Source: Acephala macrosclerotiorum (taxonomy: Eukaryota > Ascomycota > Leotiomycetes > Helotiales > Mollisiaceae). Taken from it: 64,000 nt of DNA. Position numbers and translations under genes: made by a program. The stretch is from the NCBI GenBank assembly GCA_014904845.1, contig MU119331.1, positions 1 through 64,000 of the forward strand, read 5' to 3'. Below, piece after piece: positions 50,001 through 60,587 of the stretch (positions within the stretch are counted from its first letter, which is position 1; each line of letters opens with the position of its first letter). A model generated the notes under the pieces. That model made no database searches, had not been told where the DNA came from, and saw only the letters and a program-made list of their open reading frames with translations.

Positions 50001-51675
50001 CCGAAGTGCCAAGGCTAGACTTCACTCACATCCACGACATCACCATCAACCTCAATAAACTTCTGTTGCAAATCTACAATCCGCAATCTGATTAGCCTAT
50101 CGCATCTTATCTCCCTCTTTCCAGAAATACCGTTCCAACTCCATTTCCCACCTCTTCCCCATGTTTCCCATCCCGACTGAGATGCCAAGACCAAACCCCC
50201 ACCACTTTCCCCAAAAGTTCTGTTTCTTACCTGTTTCTTACCTCACAGCCTTTCTGTTGCACATCGAACCGCAATTGATATATTACATACATATGTCAAC
50301 CCGGGCTTTTCATTCATGGAATATTAAGGAAAGATATGGGAAGGAAGGTGGACGAGTCATGTATGTTTGGAAGCGAGTCAGGAGATTGCGGTCAGAGTAA
50401 CAGAACGAAGATACCAAATAGGAAGGTGGATTTGTTGCATTTCGCAGTTCTGCCGCCGTTTCTTGCGAGAGTTTGAGCGAGAGGGATGTTGGTAGGGAAT
50501 TGTGGATGATGGTGTTGGTGTTGGTGTTGATGGAAGGGTTGAGGTGGGGTGGGAGGCGAGAACAGTGGATGACTTGAAGCAAAGTCGAGATTTTGTTGCG
50601 GATCGTAGGTATGCGCGGTATATTACGATGCATGAGAAGATTATTGCAAATCCAGAGATGCTAGGCTTCTACCAGGTCCAATACGGTGAGAATGATGTGG
50701 CGTAGCAGGTACGAATTCGAAGGAGGAGGTCGATGTCACGTTACCACTAATGTGAACACTTCACCAGGACTTAGGGAATTGTTGCGCATCGCACAATATA
50801 TGCCAATGATAGCAATTCAAATATGAAGGCTGGTCCTGACACATATGATATACATTATGATGTTCTGTTACGGAAGGAGAAATATGCAGCTGGCTCTAAG
50901 GCAGATTTTGATGTCATGCGAGGAGGCTGAGGCAGACACTTCAAAAGGAAGCTTTTTGGAGAAGTTTTGCACGTCGCAGATACGCAAGAGTTATTACTAT
51001 ACTTTCCAGATACCATACAGAAGTATAAGAGTCCACATCTGGTGCACTTCCGAAGAGGTGGTTGGCGATGCACAAAGTACGTGAGACGGGCATTCCGTTC
51101 TCATCAGCACCAAATATTTTTGAAGTCTCGAGACGAGGCCCTGTTGCACATCTCTTATACGCATTAAATATTACTGTGCTTTAAAATATCATATAGAAGT
51201 ATAGAGGGCAGAATATCTTGAGGCTTATGATGTATATCGTATGTTTTATTGAGGATGTGAGTGGGTGCGAGGCTGGGGAGGTTGGATATGCCAGACGGGC
51301 AGTACATTTGATGACATGAAGCCAGCTCAGTGTTCGTCACGATGATAGCTATTATTAGAGAATGGAATCATCCTGAGGTAAATTTGAAGATACCGAGACA
51401 GCAATGAATATCCTGGATAAGCAACCTGGCTGCGGCTGAGAAAGGTAGGTGTGAGCAGACTTGATGTTGAAGAAATTCTCTTTTGTTGCACGTCGAATAT
51501 CTACAGGATATATTAACTCCGCGATCTTCTGACTCTTTCCCAGACATTCAGGCAAGCGGCAAGTCTGAGAGTTCTGTGCTCAGCGTATTCAAATCTTGCG
51601 ATAACTTAGTAAGAGCTGAGTTTTCGTTCAGAAGGGGAAGTAAAACCGCCTATTGCACGTCTCAATTCTGCAGTA
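47042..51675. repeat. Decayed tandem array with a conserved dyad motif, about 175-bp period
   Basis: At least 23 copies of a core close to TTGCRYATCTRCAATATGCA, nearly always preceded by TTTTG or TTCTG. Core starts: 47042, 47480, 47651, 47826, 48285, 48458, 48645, 48850, 49047, 49220, 49399, 49568, 49730, 49897, 50066, 50257, 50435, 50596, 50782, 50967, 51144, 51486, 51653. Steps are 161-205 bp, or about twice that where one unit is missing or decayed. The core is a near-palindrome: arm TTGCRYAT, five-base centre, arm ATATGCAA. A second block (about CAGCTGACRTCTG) follows 117-129 bp after the core in at least four units (47768, 47946, 48402, 48587). DNA between blocks is strongly diverged. 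No long reading frame spans units. I match it to no known element. Confidence 0.8.
47999..48236 (+). mobile_element. Possible insertion in the array, LTR- or MITE-like
   Basis: It begins TGTGGCAGGG and ends GTGACCACA, giving short terminal inverted TGTGG/CCACA. Inside is a TATA-like TATATAAAG near 48083. It falls in the one long (459-bp) step between array units 47826 and 48285; removing it leaves 221 bp, near one unit. No target duplication is evident, so this is tentative. Confidence 0.3.
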
Positions 51676-51719
51676 TATATTATATTACTGCGAAGGTAAG
51701 GAGTAAACGGCAATAGGAA

Positions 51720-53086
51720 GTTAATTTATGCTTTCGTTTGTATGTACGAGGATTTCTCGAGCTGACTAAAGTGGAGGTTGGGCTTTGTAATAATGACGGA
51801 TGTGGCATGGCTGACAGCCCGTCGTCATAATAAGAAAGACAGCTGATGCGCGATATTGGGAAGGTACATGAGAATTTCTATGGTTCTGCTGTCTATACCT
51901 GGGAATGCGCGGTGTGACAGTGTGAAAAGGGTACGAATCACGTGCCGCCCGAGGACCCCTGAGGAAGTTCGCTACTCGCCAAATGTGGGGCGACCCCTGA
52001 GGCCTTGGTGGACTTGGTGGGCGAGAGAACCACTCAACAGCGAACCAGACCTTGGATGTCTTCGACACTACAAGGGGATAAAATGGACACAAAAAGACAA
52101 GAACATCTGAACAAATGAGATAAAGATTGAGAGAAAGCAATGCTTTGGGTGGCAAAACTTCACTGGAGCAGTTGATGCCCCAGCTAATGTTTGGTCGTTT
52201 TGTGTCCGTAATTCAATCATAACAATGCGTGTCTTGATCTCATAACTGTGTTCTATTGTATCCGTTCTGTAACTGTCTGCCATTTATGACCCTACGCAGG
52301 GAATTCAGTGCCCGAAGGCACCGAAAATATGATTATTTAAATTGATACCGTACTTCGAACAGTGTGCAGCAAAATGTCGGTGAGGAAAAACGACTCCCAT
52401 TTTGGTTACTGCGGGTTTCTCATACCCTCGTGGACAAGGTGATGTCCTTGACCATTTACAGAGAGCAAGGCACTCACATATACTACGGAGAGAAGAGATG
52501 GTAAATGCTAGATTGAGGTTTGGGCACGAGATCATTCCTCAATTAGTAGAGGGGTGCTTGGATCACGTGCACTGAGGGAAACCATAACGAATGGCATGTT
52601 CACCAATCGTTGTACTGAGAAAAGAGATGCCCTCACCATTCGTTCGGCCCTAAACGGCTACCGTTTCCTCATCCTTCGAGTCTTTGTTCAAGTTTGTCTG
52701 CCCCACACTCCGTGCGAAACCCTGTACTGCGACCTCAAATCCGCAATGTTGGCCTTGCGTCTCAAACCCGTCGACAAAGCCCTCTAATCTTTCTGTACAT
52801 ACAGCTGCAAATAGACTCGTTCCTCTCGCACTGTTTCGGAAATTTGGTAAGATGGTTGTGTAGCCGCACCAAGAATGACAGTGATCTTTTCTTGTCTCGC
52901 CTGTGGACTCATAACGGTGCGTCAGCGCCAGAAGCTCGGACACCACCTAAATCGCTGACCCAAAGCAGATTCTGGCTCCTAAACGTCTGCAATCCACTTT
53001 GCTGACCCCTAAGATGTGTCGAAAGTCAGGGGTCGATGCCCCACTCTTTAAATGATGATCGGCAGGACATGATAAAAGAGGGCATT
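51720..53086. other. Intergenic; weak inverted repeat, no gene
   Basis: TGTGGGGCGACCCCTGA at 51984-52000 and its near reverse complement TCAGGGGTCGATGCCCCAC at 53026-53044 form an inverted pair about 1.04 kb apart, possibly ends of an old element. Frames inside (for example 51766-52155 minus, 52650-52946 minus) have no transposase motif. Confidence 0.3.
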
Positions 53087-53088
53087 TA

Positions 53089-53652
53089 CTTCGTCCCAGG
53101 CGAAACAGTTACGCCAAGACCGACCAGGGCATATCGCTGAGTACGAAGGACGCGGTCAAAAGTCTGGGAAATACAGGGGGATACGCTATAATGCCCTATA
53201 AGGTCTCACCCTATGCCCTGAACGGTGATCATCCACAGGACTCACTGTAAAAGCACCTCGACCCATTAAAAGTTAGGCTCGACAGGCTCTCAAGCCCTGA
53301 TTTTCAGCGCTACCATGGCCCAAAGGGGTAGGATTACACTAATCGAGCCAATCAAGAGGGCGGATAGGGCTCCAATGAGACATTACGGGGCTTTACAGGG
53401 CACTGTCCCTATAAGCCCCTGTATTTCCCAAACTTTTGACCGCGTCCTTCGTACGCATTGGAGAAAAGTCTTTGTCTGTGGGCCCTTTAGCGTAATTACT
53501 CACACTTTTGTTGCATTTCTACCTCTCGCACAAAAAATGCAACCCTTGTGTTGTGGTCTCCTAAGATGCAATTAACCAATCAAACCCTGGAATTATCCCT
53601 TGTCCAGCCCCTGTTTTTTGGTCTTGGCGTAACTGTTTCGCTGGCGACTAAG
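53089..53652. mobile_element. Outer MITE-like element with TA target duplication
   Basis: Terminal inverted repeats of about 40 bp: GCGAAACAGTTACGCCAAGA appears at 53100-53119 and in reverse complement at about 53623-53642. TA dinucleotides (53087-53088 and 53653-53654) flank the ends, as for Tc1/mariner or pogo insertions. Total length about 564 bp with no transposase frame, so non-autonomous. It is interrupted by a second element (53144-53451). Confidence 0.6.
53144..53451. mobile_element. Inner MITE-like element, nested
   Basis: Terminal inverted repeats of about 40 bp (CGAAGGACGCGGTCAAAAGT on the left; the right arm ending 53451 is its reverse complement with one mismatch, continuing through GGGAAATACAGGGG). 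TA on both sides (53142-53143, 53452-53453). About 308 bp, no coding capacity. The two arms match each other closely, more than the outer element's arms do, consistent with later insertion. Confidence 0.65.
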
Positions 53653-54018
53653 TACACTGTAAAATAATGCTTCGAACAATCCAATCAATCACTCACAGGC
53701 ACCTCCGTTTGACAAGATGCTCCCTCAGCGTCAACAACAAATCATGGCTCGACTGAGCTTAGATTTTGAATATTTTAGAGAGCTAGCTACGATTCCCTGG
53801 AATTATGCGGCGAGCCCTAGCGATTGCAGGTCTTGCGCGCTTACAGTGATGCACAACGATGCCATTGCCGCGAGGCTGCCGCTGCCGCTCAGTTGAGTGC
53901 GCCAGCCTCAGTCCAACGACCTCTCCCAACTCTTCAACCAATTTTGTATATATGCCAACCTGACGGCTCAATACCTACCGAGAACCCCTCCCTTGCGATC
54001 CTCGCATCTAGTCGAATA

Positions 54019-57000
54019 ATGCGTTTGCTAGAATACACCAACGACGGCGAGCTCAGCTTTGCCGAATTCTTTGGCGACGACATTCCCCGGTACGCTATAC
54101 TTTCGCACAGATGGGGAGTGGAGGAGGTCACTTTCAAAGACCTGATGAATGGCACGGGCAAGAGCAAGGCTGGCTACGGCAAGATACAGTTCTGCGGAGA
54201 ACAGGCTAGGCGTAACGGTTTGCAATACTTTTGGGTAGACACTTGTTGTATCGACAAATCGAATAGCACCGAGCTCGCAGAGGCTATTAACTCTATGTTT
54301 CGCTGGTACCGGGATGCGACTAGATGCTACGTCTATTTGTCAGATGTTTCAAGACTTCCTTTCGATTCGGCCGACGAGTCCAACGAGCCCTGGGAATCGG
54401 TATTTCGGAAGAGCAGATGGTTCACTCGAGGCTGGACTCTTCAAGAGCTTATTGCGCCGGCATCAGTCGAGTTCTTCTCAAAGGAGGGGGAGCTACTTGG
54501 CAATAAGGCATCTTTAGAACGACATATCTGCGAGATAACAGGAATTCCCGTCAAAGCCCTACGAGGCTCTTTGTCTGATTTCACCGTCACCGAGCGAATG
54601 TCATGGTTAGAAAAACGTGAGACGACTCGCAAAGAAGATATGGCGTACTCGGCACTAGGCATTTTCGACGTCAACATGCCGCTCATCTACGGCGAAGGAA
54701 GAGAGAAGGCGTTGAAACGACTTCGGGAGGAGATCGACAAGGCTTCAAAGGGCAAGTCCTTCTCTTTTGTCACTAGCACTTATCAAGAGTAAAGGTGCAT
54801 ATGCGGTCTAGGAAGCTGCTGACCGGAGTAGGGATTAAGCGCGAGGACTTCTCAGTCACCTTCAGTTTCTATAATGTTCCTGAAATCGAACACTTTGTGG
54901 CAAGAGAGGAGGAGCTCGGGGAAATACACACGAGCCTTAGCAGCGACGGCTCCCGCCGCACTGTTATTCTCCACGGTCTAGGCGGAATTGGCAAGACCCA
55001 AATAACTATTGCGTACGCGAAGCGGCACAAGGATAGCTACTCGGCAATATTCTGGCTGAATATCAAGGATGAGGATTCTTTGAAGCAGAGCTTTGCTAGA
55101 ATAGCCAGGCAGATATTGCGAGAACATCCCTCGGCTAGCCGGCTACGCAACGTGGATGCAAATAAAAATCTCGACGAGGTGGCAGATGCTGTCAAGACAT
55201 GGCTGAGTCTGCCTAACAACACGCGATGGCTGATGATATACGACAACTACGACAACCCCAAATTGCCTGGAAACACGGATCCCGCGGCCGTGGATATCCG
55301 AGAGTTCCTTCCCGAGTCATATCAAGGGTCAATTATCATCACAACGCGGTCGTCGCAAGTGAGAATTGGTCACTCTATCCAGATTCGTAAGCTCGGTGTT
55401 ATGCACGACAGCCTTGAGATTTTGTCAAACGCGTCGAGACGGGAAGGACTGGGAAGTGGTAAGGACGTTCTAAATTTTTGTACTGTAGTTCTAATTTCAA
55501 TGCTAGATCCTGATGCTATTAAGCTTGCCAAGGAATTAGACGGACTTCCTCTTGCACTAGCTACTACTGGAGCATATCTTGATCAAGTGGCGATAAGTTT
55601 TTCAGATTATCTTCGCCTATATAAGGAGTCATGGGTGCAGCTCCAGGAGTCGAGTCCTGAACTGAGTTCGTACGAAGACCGGACGCTTTACTCTACATGG
55701 CAGATTTCATTTAATCATGTCAAACAACAAAATGACCTCTCGGCTAAGCTTCTTTGCTTCTGGGCATACTTCGATAGTCAGGATCTCTGGTTAGAACTTC
55801 TTCAGCACGGTGGCTTGAACGACCCCGACTGGGTCCGAGAATTGGCCAAAGACAAAGTAAGCTTCCATCAAGCGATGCGGGTACTGAGTAACCACGGGCT
55901 CGTGGAGGTAGACACGTCTATGCAAGAATTGAATGAATCACGAGGGTACAGTATACATGGATGCGTTCACTCGTGGACAATGTACGTTCTTAACCAAACG
56001 TGGGATTACGATCTCGCTAGGCTAGCTGTGAAGTTTGTCGGGTCGCATGTTCCAGGAGAGAAGGCTGTTCGGCCGTGGCTAACTCATCGTCGAATGCTCC
56101 GGCATGCAGCCAGATGTTCACATATGATTTTGAACAGCTTGGTAACAGACGATGAAATGTCATGGGCATACCACGAATTGGGCCATCTTTATGCGTCCCA
56201 GGGCAGGCTGGTCGAGGCCAAGCAAATGTACCAGCGAGCGCTGCAAGGCTACGAGAAAGCATGGGGTCTAGAGCATACGTCAACGCTTNNNNNNNNNNNN
56301 NNNNNNNNNNNNNNNNNNNNNNNNNNNNNNNNNNNNNNNNNNNNNNNNNNNNNNNNNNNNNNNNNNNNNNNNNGCGCTGCAAGGCTACGAGAAAGCATGG
56401 GGTCTAGAGCATACGTCAACGCTTGACACAATCAACAACCTGGGCATCCTCTACGTGAACCAAGGCAAGCTGGGCGAGGCCGAGCAAATGTATCAGCGGG
56501 CGCTGCGTGGGTACGAGAAGGCATGGGGTCCGGAGCATACGTCAACGCTTCGCACAATCAATAATTTGGGCTTTCTTTACGCGTCCCAGGGCAAGCTGGT
56601 CGAGGCCGAGCGGTTGTACCGGCGGGCGTTGCGCGGGTACGAGAAGGCCTGGGGCTGGGAGCACACATCAACGCTTTGCACGGTCAAAAACTTGGGCTTC
56701 CTTTACGAGAACCAGGGCAAACTGGCTAAAGCAGAGGAGATGTACCAACGGGCGCTGCGTGGGTACGAAAAGGCCTGGGCCCCGGAGCACACATCCACAC
56801 TCTCTATGGTCAATAACCTGGGCCATATCTTCAAAAAACAGTGCTATGCGGCTGCTAAGCTCTCAGGCCGTAACATTGTGCTTGCGTACATCAAGCAGTT
56901 GGCCAGCCTTTGCCTCAGATTTCCACACTCAAGACTGGCACTATTTGGCTATGTTGGGCGAGCGTTCGTCTGGGTGGGAGACGATGAAAAGTCTGCAGCT

Positions 57001-57300
57001 GCCTTTGCGCATCAATTGGCCCTAAGCTCACCTGAATATAATGCAGATTGTGATGGCTGTGGTACCAGGTTATGTGTCGACACGAGTCGATTCGTTTGCA
57101 CGGTTTGTGAAGACAGGGATTTATGCAAAAGCTGTTTTGATAAATTGGAAAGCAATGACCTTGGAGAGGTTTCTTCTTCATGTCAAGGCCACACATTTCT
57201 TGAATTGGATGGTATTAGTATAGTGAGGTCTTCTTCAACTGACAATGCAAATAATAGTGTATTAATCGAGCAGTGGTTGAAGGATATAGCAGATCTATAG
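54019..57300 (+). CDS. HET - NB-ARC - TPR receptor with C-terminal ZZ finger
   Basis: A fungal NLR. Exons 54019-54788, 54866-55458 and 55507-57300 (the last with an 85-N gap). HET domain: MRLLEYTNDGELSFAEFFGD, YAILSHRWGVEEV, GLQYFWVDTCCIDKSNSTEL, RCYVYLSDV, WFTRGWTLQELIAP. NB-ARC: Walker A GLGGIGKTQ, Walker B-like WLMIYDNYDN, GSIIITTRSS, and DGLPLALATTGAYL. TPR: 42-residue units of the kinesin-light-chain type (NNLGFLYASQGKLVEAERLY) encoded by near-identical 126-bp DNA repeats. C-terminus: a ZZ-type zinc finger, CDGCGTRLC...CTVCEDRDLCKSC (about 57049-57145). NLRs of this class sense non-self and trigger cell death through the HET domain. Intron 2 (55459-55506, 48 nt) has no stop and can be missed. 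I chose 54019 because the MRLL start is typical. Confidence 0.83.
56238..56830 (+). repeat. 126-bp TPR-coding tandem repeats with assembly gap
   Basis: Units start with GCGCTGC/GCGTTGC at 56238, 56374, 56500, 56626 and 56752; the last three steps are exactly 126 bp. The 51 bases before the N run (56238-56288) recur identically after it (56374-56424). The N run is 56289-56373 (85 bases, not a multiple of three). Confidence 0.9.
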
Positions 57301-57524
57301 GTGTATGAAGCCAAAGTAATCTAAATATTTTACGATCTCAGCGATGAGTAACCTCGCAAGCACACTCAGAGACCTTGGACAGCTAGACTTGGCGCCGTAG
57401 ATGAAGACGGAAGAAGCTAGAAAAGAGGATTTGCGGCTCAATTACCATGCGCACGGGCCTCAGGAACATGCCACCTGTCCTTTTGACAATGGCAGCGTCG
57501 ACCAGAGTGTTACACAAAGGTACA

Positions 57525-58690
57525 TCACAGTCTTCCCACAGCCTGGTTTTCCTGTGTAAAATTAGCAGTCTTTTTCGCTAAGTATGGTATGCGGTTCCAA
57601 CCGTTCACCCATAACCATTGCTGAAAAGAAATTTTTGGCTCGTCTTTCCAACCAATTGATGTATTTTTGCTCTTTGAAGAGCCATTGTCCCGTATCAGGC
57701 ATACGAGCCCCGCGAGCTTTCTCAAACCATTCGTAAGAATCGGTGGGATTCAACCATGAATCGATACACTCAACAGTGTGTTCTAGGCTGAAGTTAGAGG
57801 CGAGCTTTTTTGGAAAACTTTGCGTTACCGCAGATCATCAACAAATCCAAGGAGCAAATGCCTACCGGTACGGTACTTCTGTGCTTCGGTCCTTTCTAGT
57901 TCAGCCTTGATTCTTTCCTCGCTCTCCTTCTCCACCTCTGCGATGCGTAATTCGATACGGATGATCTCCCGATGCTTCCCCAAACTCTGAAGAATGTCAT
58001 CAAATCTAACGTCAAAGAGCTTCTAGGCAAGTTTTCCGATAACCAAAGCCGTGTCCCTCACTACTAATGAATGTGAGTATTAGAGTTGCTTCTATGAAGT
58101 CAAAATACTCACAGCCATCACTTATCTTGAATATATTTGCCAATCTGAGAAAGAATTCGAATAAATCTGTGTAGACATCGCATAAGGCAGCCTCAACTCG
58201 GGCGAGGCTATGGCCATCCACCACAGCTCTCGTTAAACCCCCTTTCAAAACTTCCGAGATATACTCGTATTGATCAAAGGCAACGCTCCCACGGTCTATG
58301 AGCGCTATGACTCTCTCGAAGAACGTCGAGTAGTTACTCGCTAGCTTTTGAAGTATCAGTAACATCTCTCGGATGAGCGCAAAAGGACAGGAACCTTCAG
58401 AATAAATCGAATGGCCCCCCAAGCAATGGCGCTAAATTGAGGGTTGGATGAGATTAGAATTCCAACAATTTCGAAGTAATGCTCAAGCTTCCGAGAGAAA
58501 TTGGCGACCCTTTCCGGGTGATGATGCATCTGGCCCGGGCTTTGCTTCAACAGTGTTCTGACACTGCTGATAAGTGCAGTTGAATCATTGCATTCTAGGA
58601 ATTGCGGCCTCTCAGGTTCTGGGACCAGTTCTAGGAACGAATCTCGGGCTTCTAGAAATGTTGCTCGTTTCTTCTGAGACGATAGCAGGC
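57525..58690 (-). pseudogene. Remnant of a STAND/NACHT gene with DUF7708-like N-terminus
   Basis: Reading 58690 downwards gives KKRATFLEARDSFLELV, NFSRKLEHYFEIVGILISSN and PQFSAIAWGAIRFILK. A 49-nt intron (58393-58345) follows, then LASNYSTFFERVIALIDRGS and AALCDVYTDLFEFFLRLANI. A second 49-nt intron (58112-58064) leads to LVRDTALVIGKLA and an in-frame TAG at 58025-58023. The frame continues beyond it as KLFDVRFDDILQSLGKHREI and a charged coiled coil (RIAEVEKESEERIKAELERT). Further on, DSYEWFEKARGARMPDTGQW and LFKEQKYINWLE are the usual lead-in to a fungal NACHT domain, followed by LWVNG in another frame and then loss of homology. DUF7708 is a typical N-terminal domain of fungal STAND proteins. 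The effector part is present, the NTPase is missing: a truncated, dead gene. Confidence 0.62.
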
Positions 58691-60587
58691 AGATCGTGAT
58701 TCTGCGGGTGACGCAGAACTACACATCATTAGTGGGTGCAGGTCATTTGGATGAGCACAAGTACCTCATGATCACGGCATTCAAGAGTAAGCTCCTCACT
58801 CAAGTCGATAGATTGAATACTCTTGACATTGGCACAGCCTTATCATTGTCAGTTTCCGTGGCCAGGCCCCAGGGCGTTCTCATCATGCAAGAAGAGCTGT
58901 CGAATGTTGGCTGATTGGACGGCTCCATGACGCCCCTTAGAATGAATCGTAGTAGGGCTGATTTGGGCTTCTTGTTTGGTTCATTGTCAATTCTTGAGCC
59001 ACTATATGGCTACATAAGGCTTGCGATTCGTATTTGACATGACTGAAAGGATAGGTAGGTTAAATATTGATGGATGGGGTTTGAAATTCGCGATGCTATG
59101 CTTGACACGCTAAACTTTAGCGCTAATTCCCTATTTCGCGTCGCAACGGCGACATGTCAGCACCCATCATCCTAGCTGCAAGCTGCTGTAAGGTTAACCC
59201 TCATTCCGACAATTGAATTGACTGACAAGTCGAACGCCCGGATCACACAGCACTGGCATGCCATGCCTTTCTACTCCTTACCTCCAACCACTCTGACCCA
59301 ACGAGGTCTCCTCAATCGAAACTACCGTATGCGCCTCCGACTACTCTACCCCCCTCATCTCTTATCGAAGCAGCTCATATGGTTGTAGTAGTAGTAGTAG
59401 TAGTAGTAGTATTGGTTTACGACAGGCGGATAAACAGCCATATAGACTGCCTCCTGGGACCTCCTATGGGGTACGGGGTCGTACTAAGCTCAAGAATTAT
59501 ATACAAAGTCCTGCTTGCAAAAAGAGCCAAAACCACGAGAAGAAAAAGACTTCTCTTTACAAACAGTCTCGAGTCTCTAATCCCGCGGTATTCCAGCTTC
59601 TTTATATAACCTAAAAAAGCATTTCACACTCGAGTGCTTAGCTAAAGGGCTATTTAATTGTGTTTTTCCCCTCCGGTCGAGATAATACACAAAACATTTA
59701 ATGCCATTTAAAAAGGTATTTAAACCTTATATTACTAGAACCCCAAAGGTCTCGAAAGGCGTGAACCAGCTCAAAAGACTCTATAGACAGGTTTCTAGCA
59801 ATAGTATTATAAACCCTTTTCTAACTAGTCGCGGTCACAAAAGCGCAATATCGACCTCCTCGTAAATCCAGAGCATGCCTACCGAGCCTCTTCCCCTCTA
59901 TCCAATCCTCTTCTTTCGCCGCAGTCCCCTCCTCTCTTATAATCGCAAACACAATAGTATATTGCAATATTTTTTTTCCGCTCCTCTAAAACCGTGCCCT
60001 CGCTTTTCCTTTTTTGTGGTATTTGCTAGCTCGAGTATATATCTTCGTAGGTGTAAGTAGTAAAGACCTAGCTAAAAGAAAAAGGAATATCGCAAAAAGA
60101 GTGTATCGTAAATTGAGTCGCAGATTAATTATCGTAAAAAAAGCTACGGTGGCCTGTTCGAGATCGTGAAAAACTATCGATAAAAGAAAACCTCTTTATA
60201 CATATTGCGATTACTCTCGTTAGCTCTACAAACTCTCTCGAGAGAGAGCTGGAGGTTCGTAGGCCAGGCACCATCGTACAAGTGGAAGTTCGTCTTTGCC
60301 AGCCCGCTCATATGGTTGTGATAAGCCTCTTATCCATCCTTCTATACATAAATACGGCTTAATGGGTGTGACGGTTGCATAGCATTTGCCTACGGTGTAT
60401 TTGCAATCGAAAGGCACCAATTAAATAGGCATCGTGCAGATATATGGACATGGCATACACGACAGGGCAATTGCAATATAGGAGGACGTGACAGTCGACG
60501 AGTCTCCGTAGAGAGCTCGATTTAAAGACCTTCTACAATCCAAGACCAGCCGAGCTGTTCTCCAAAAGCTTGTCTCAGCTATCTCAG
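58691..60587. other. Intergenic; microsatellite and degenerate AT-leaning stretch
   Basis: No gene supported. 59600-60200 is poorer in GC than its surroundings and full of stops, perhaps a partly RIP-affected element fragment; I found no LTR, inverted repeat or transposase motif in it. Confidence 0.35.
59385..59410. repeat. GTA trinucleotide microsatellite
   Basis: Between eight and nine uninterrupted GTA units. Confidence 0.9.

Noticed and set aside
47042..51675. CRISPR-like or tRNA/5S array interpretation
   Set aside because: Spacing is about 175 bp, cores are imperfect, no tRNA or 5S features; the context is a fungal nuclear genome.
59600..60200. Relic transposon in the degraded stretch
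   Set aside because: No terminal repeats or transposase/RT motif could be found by reading.
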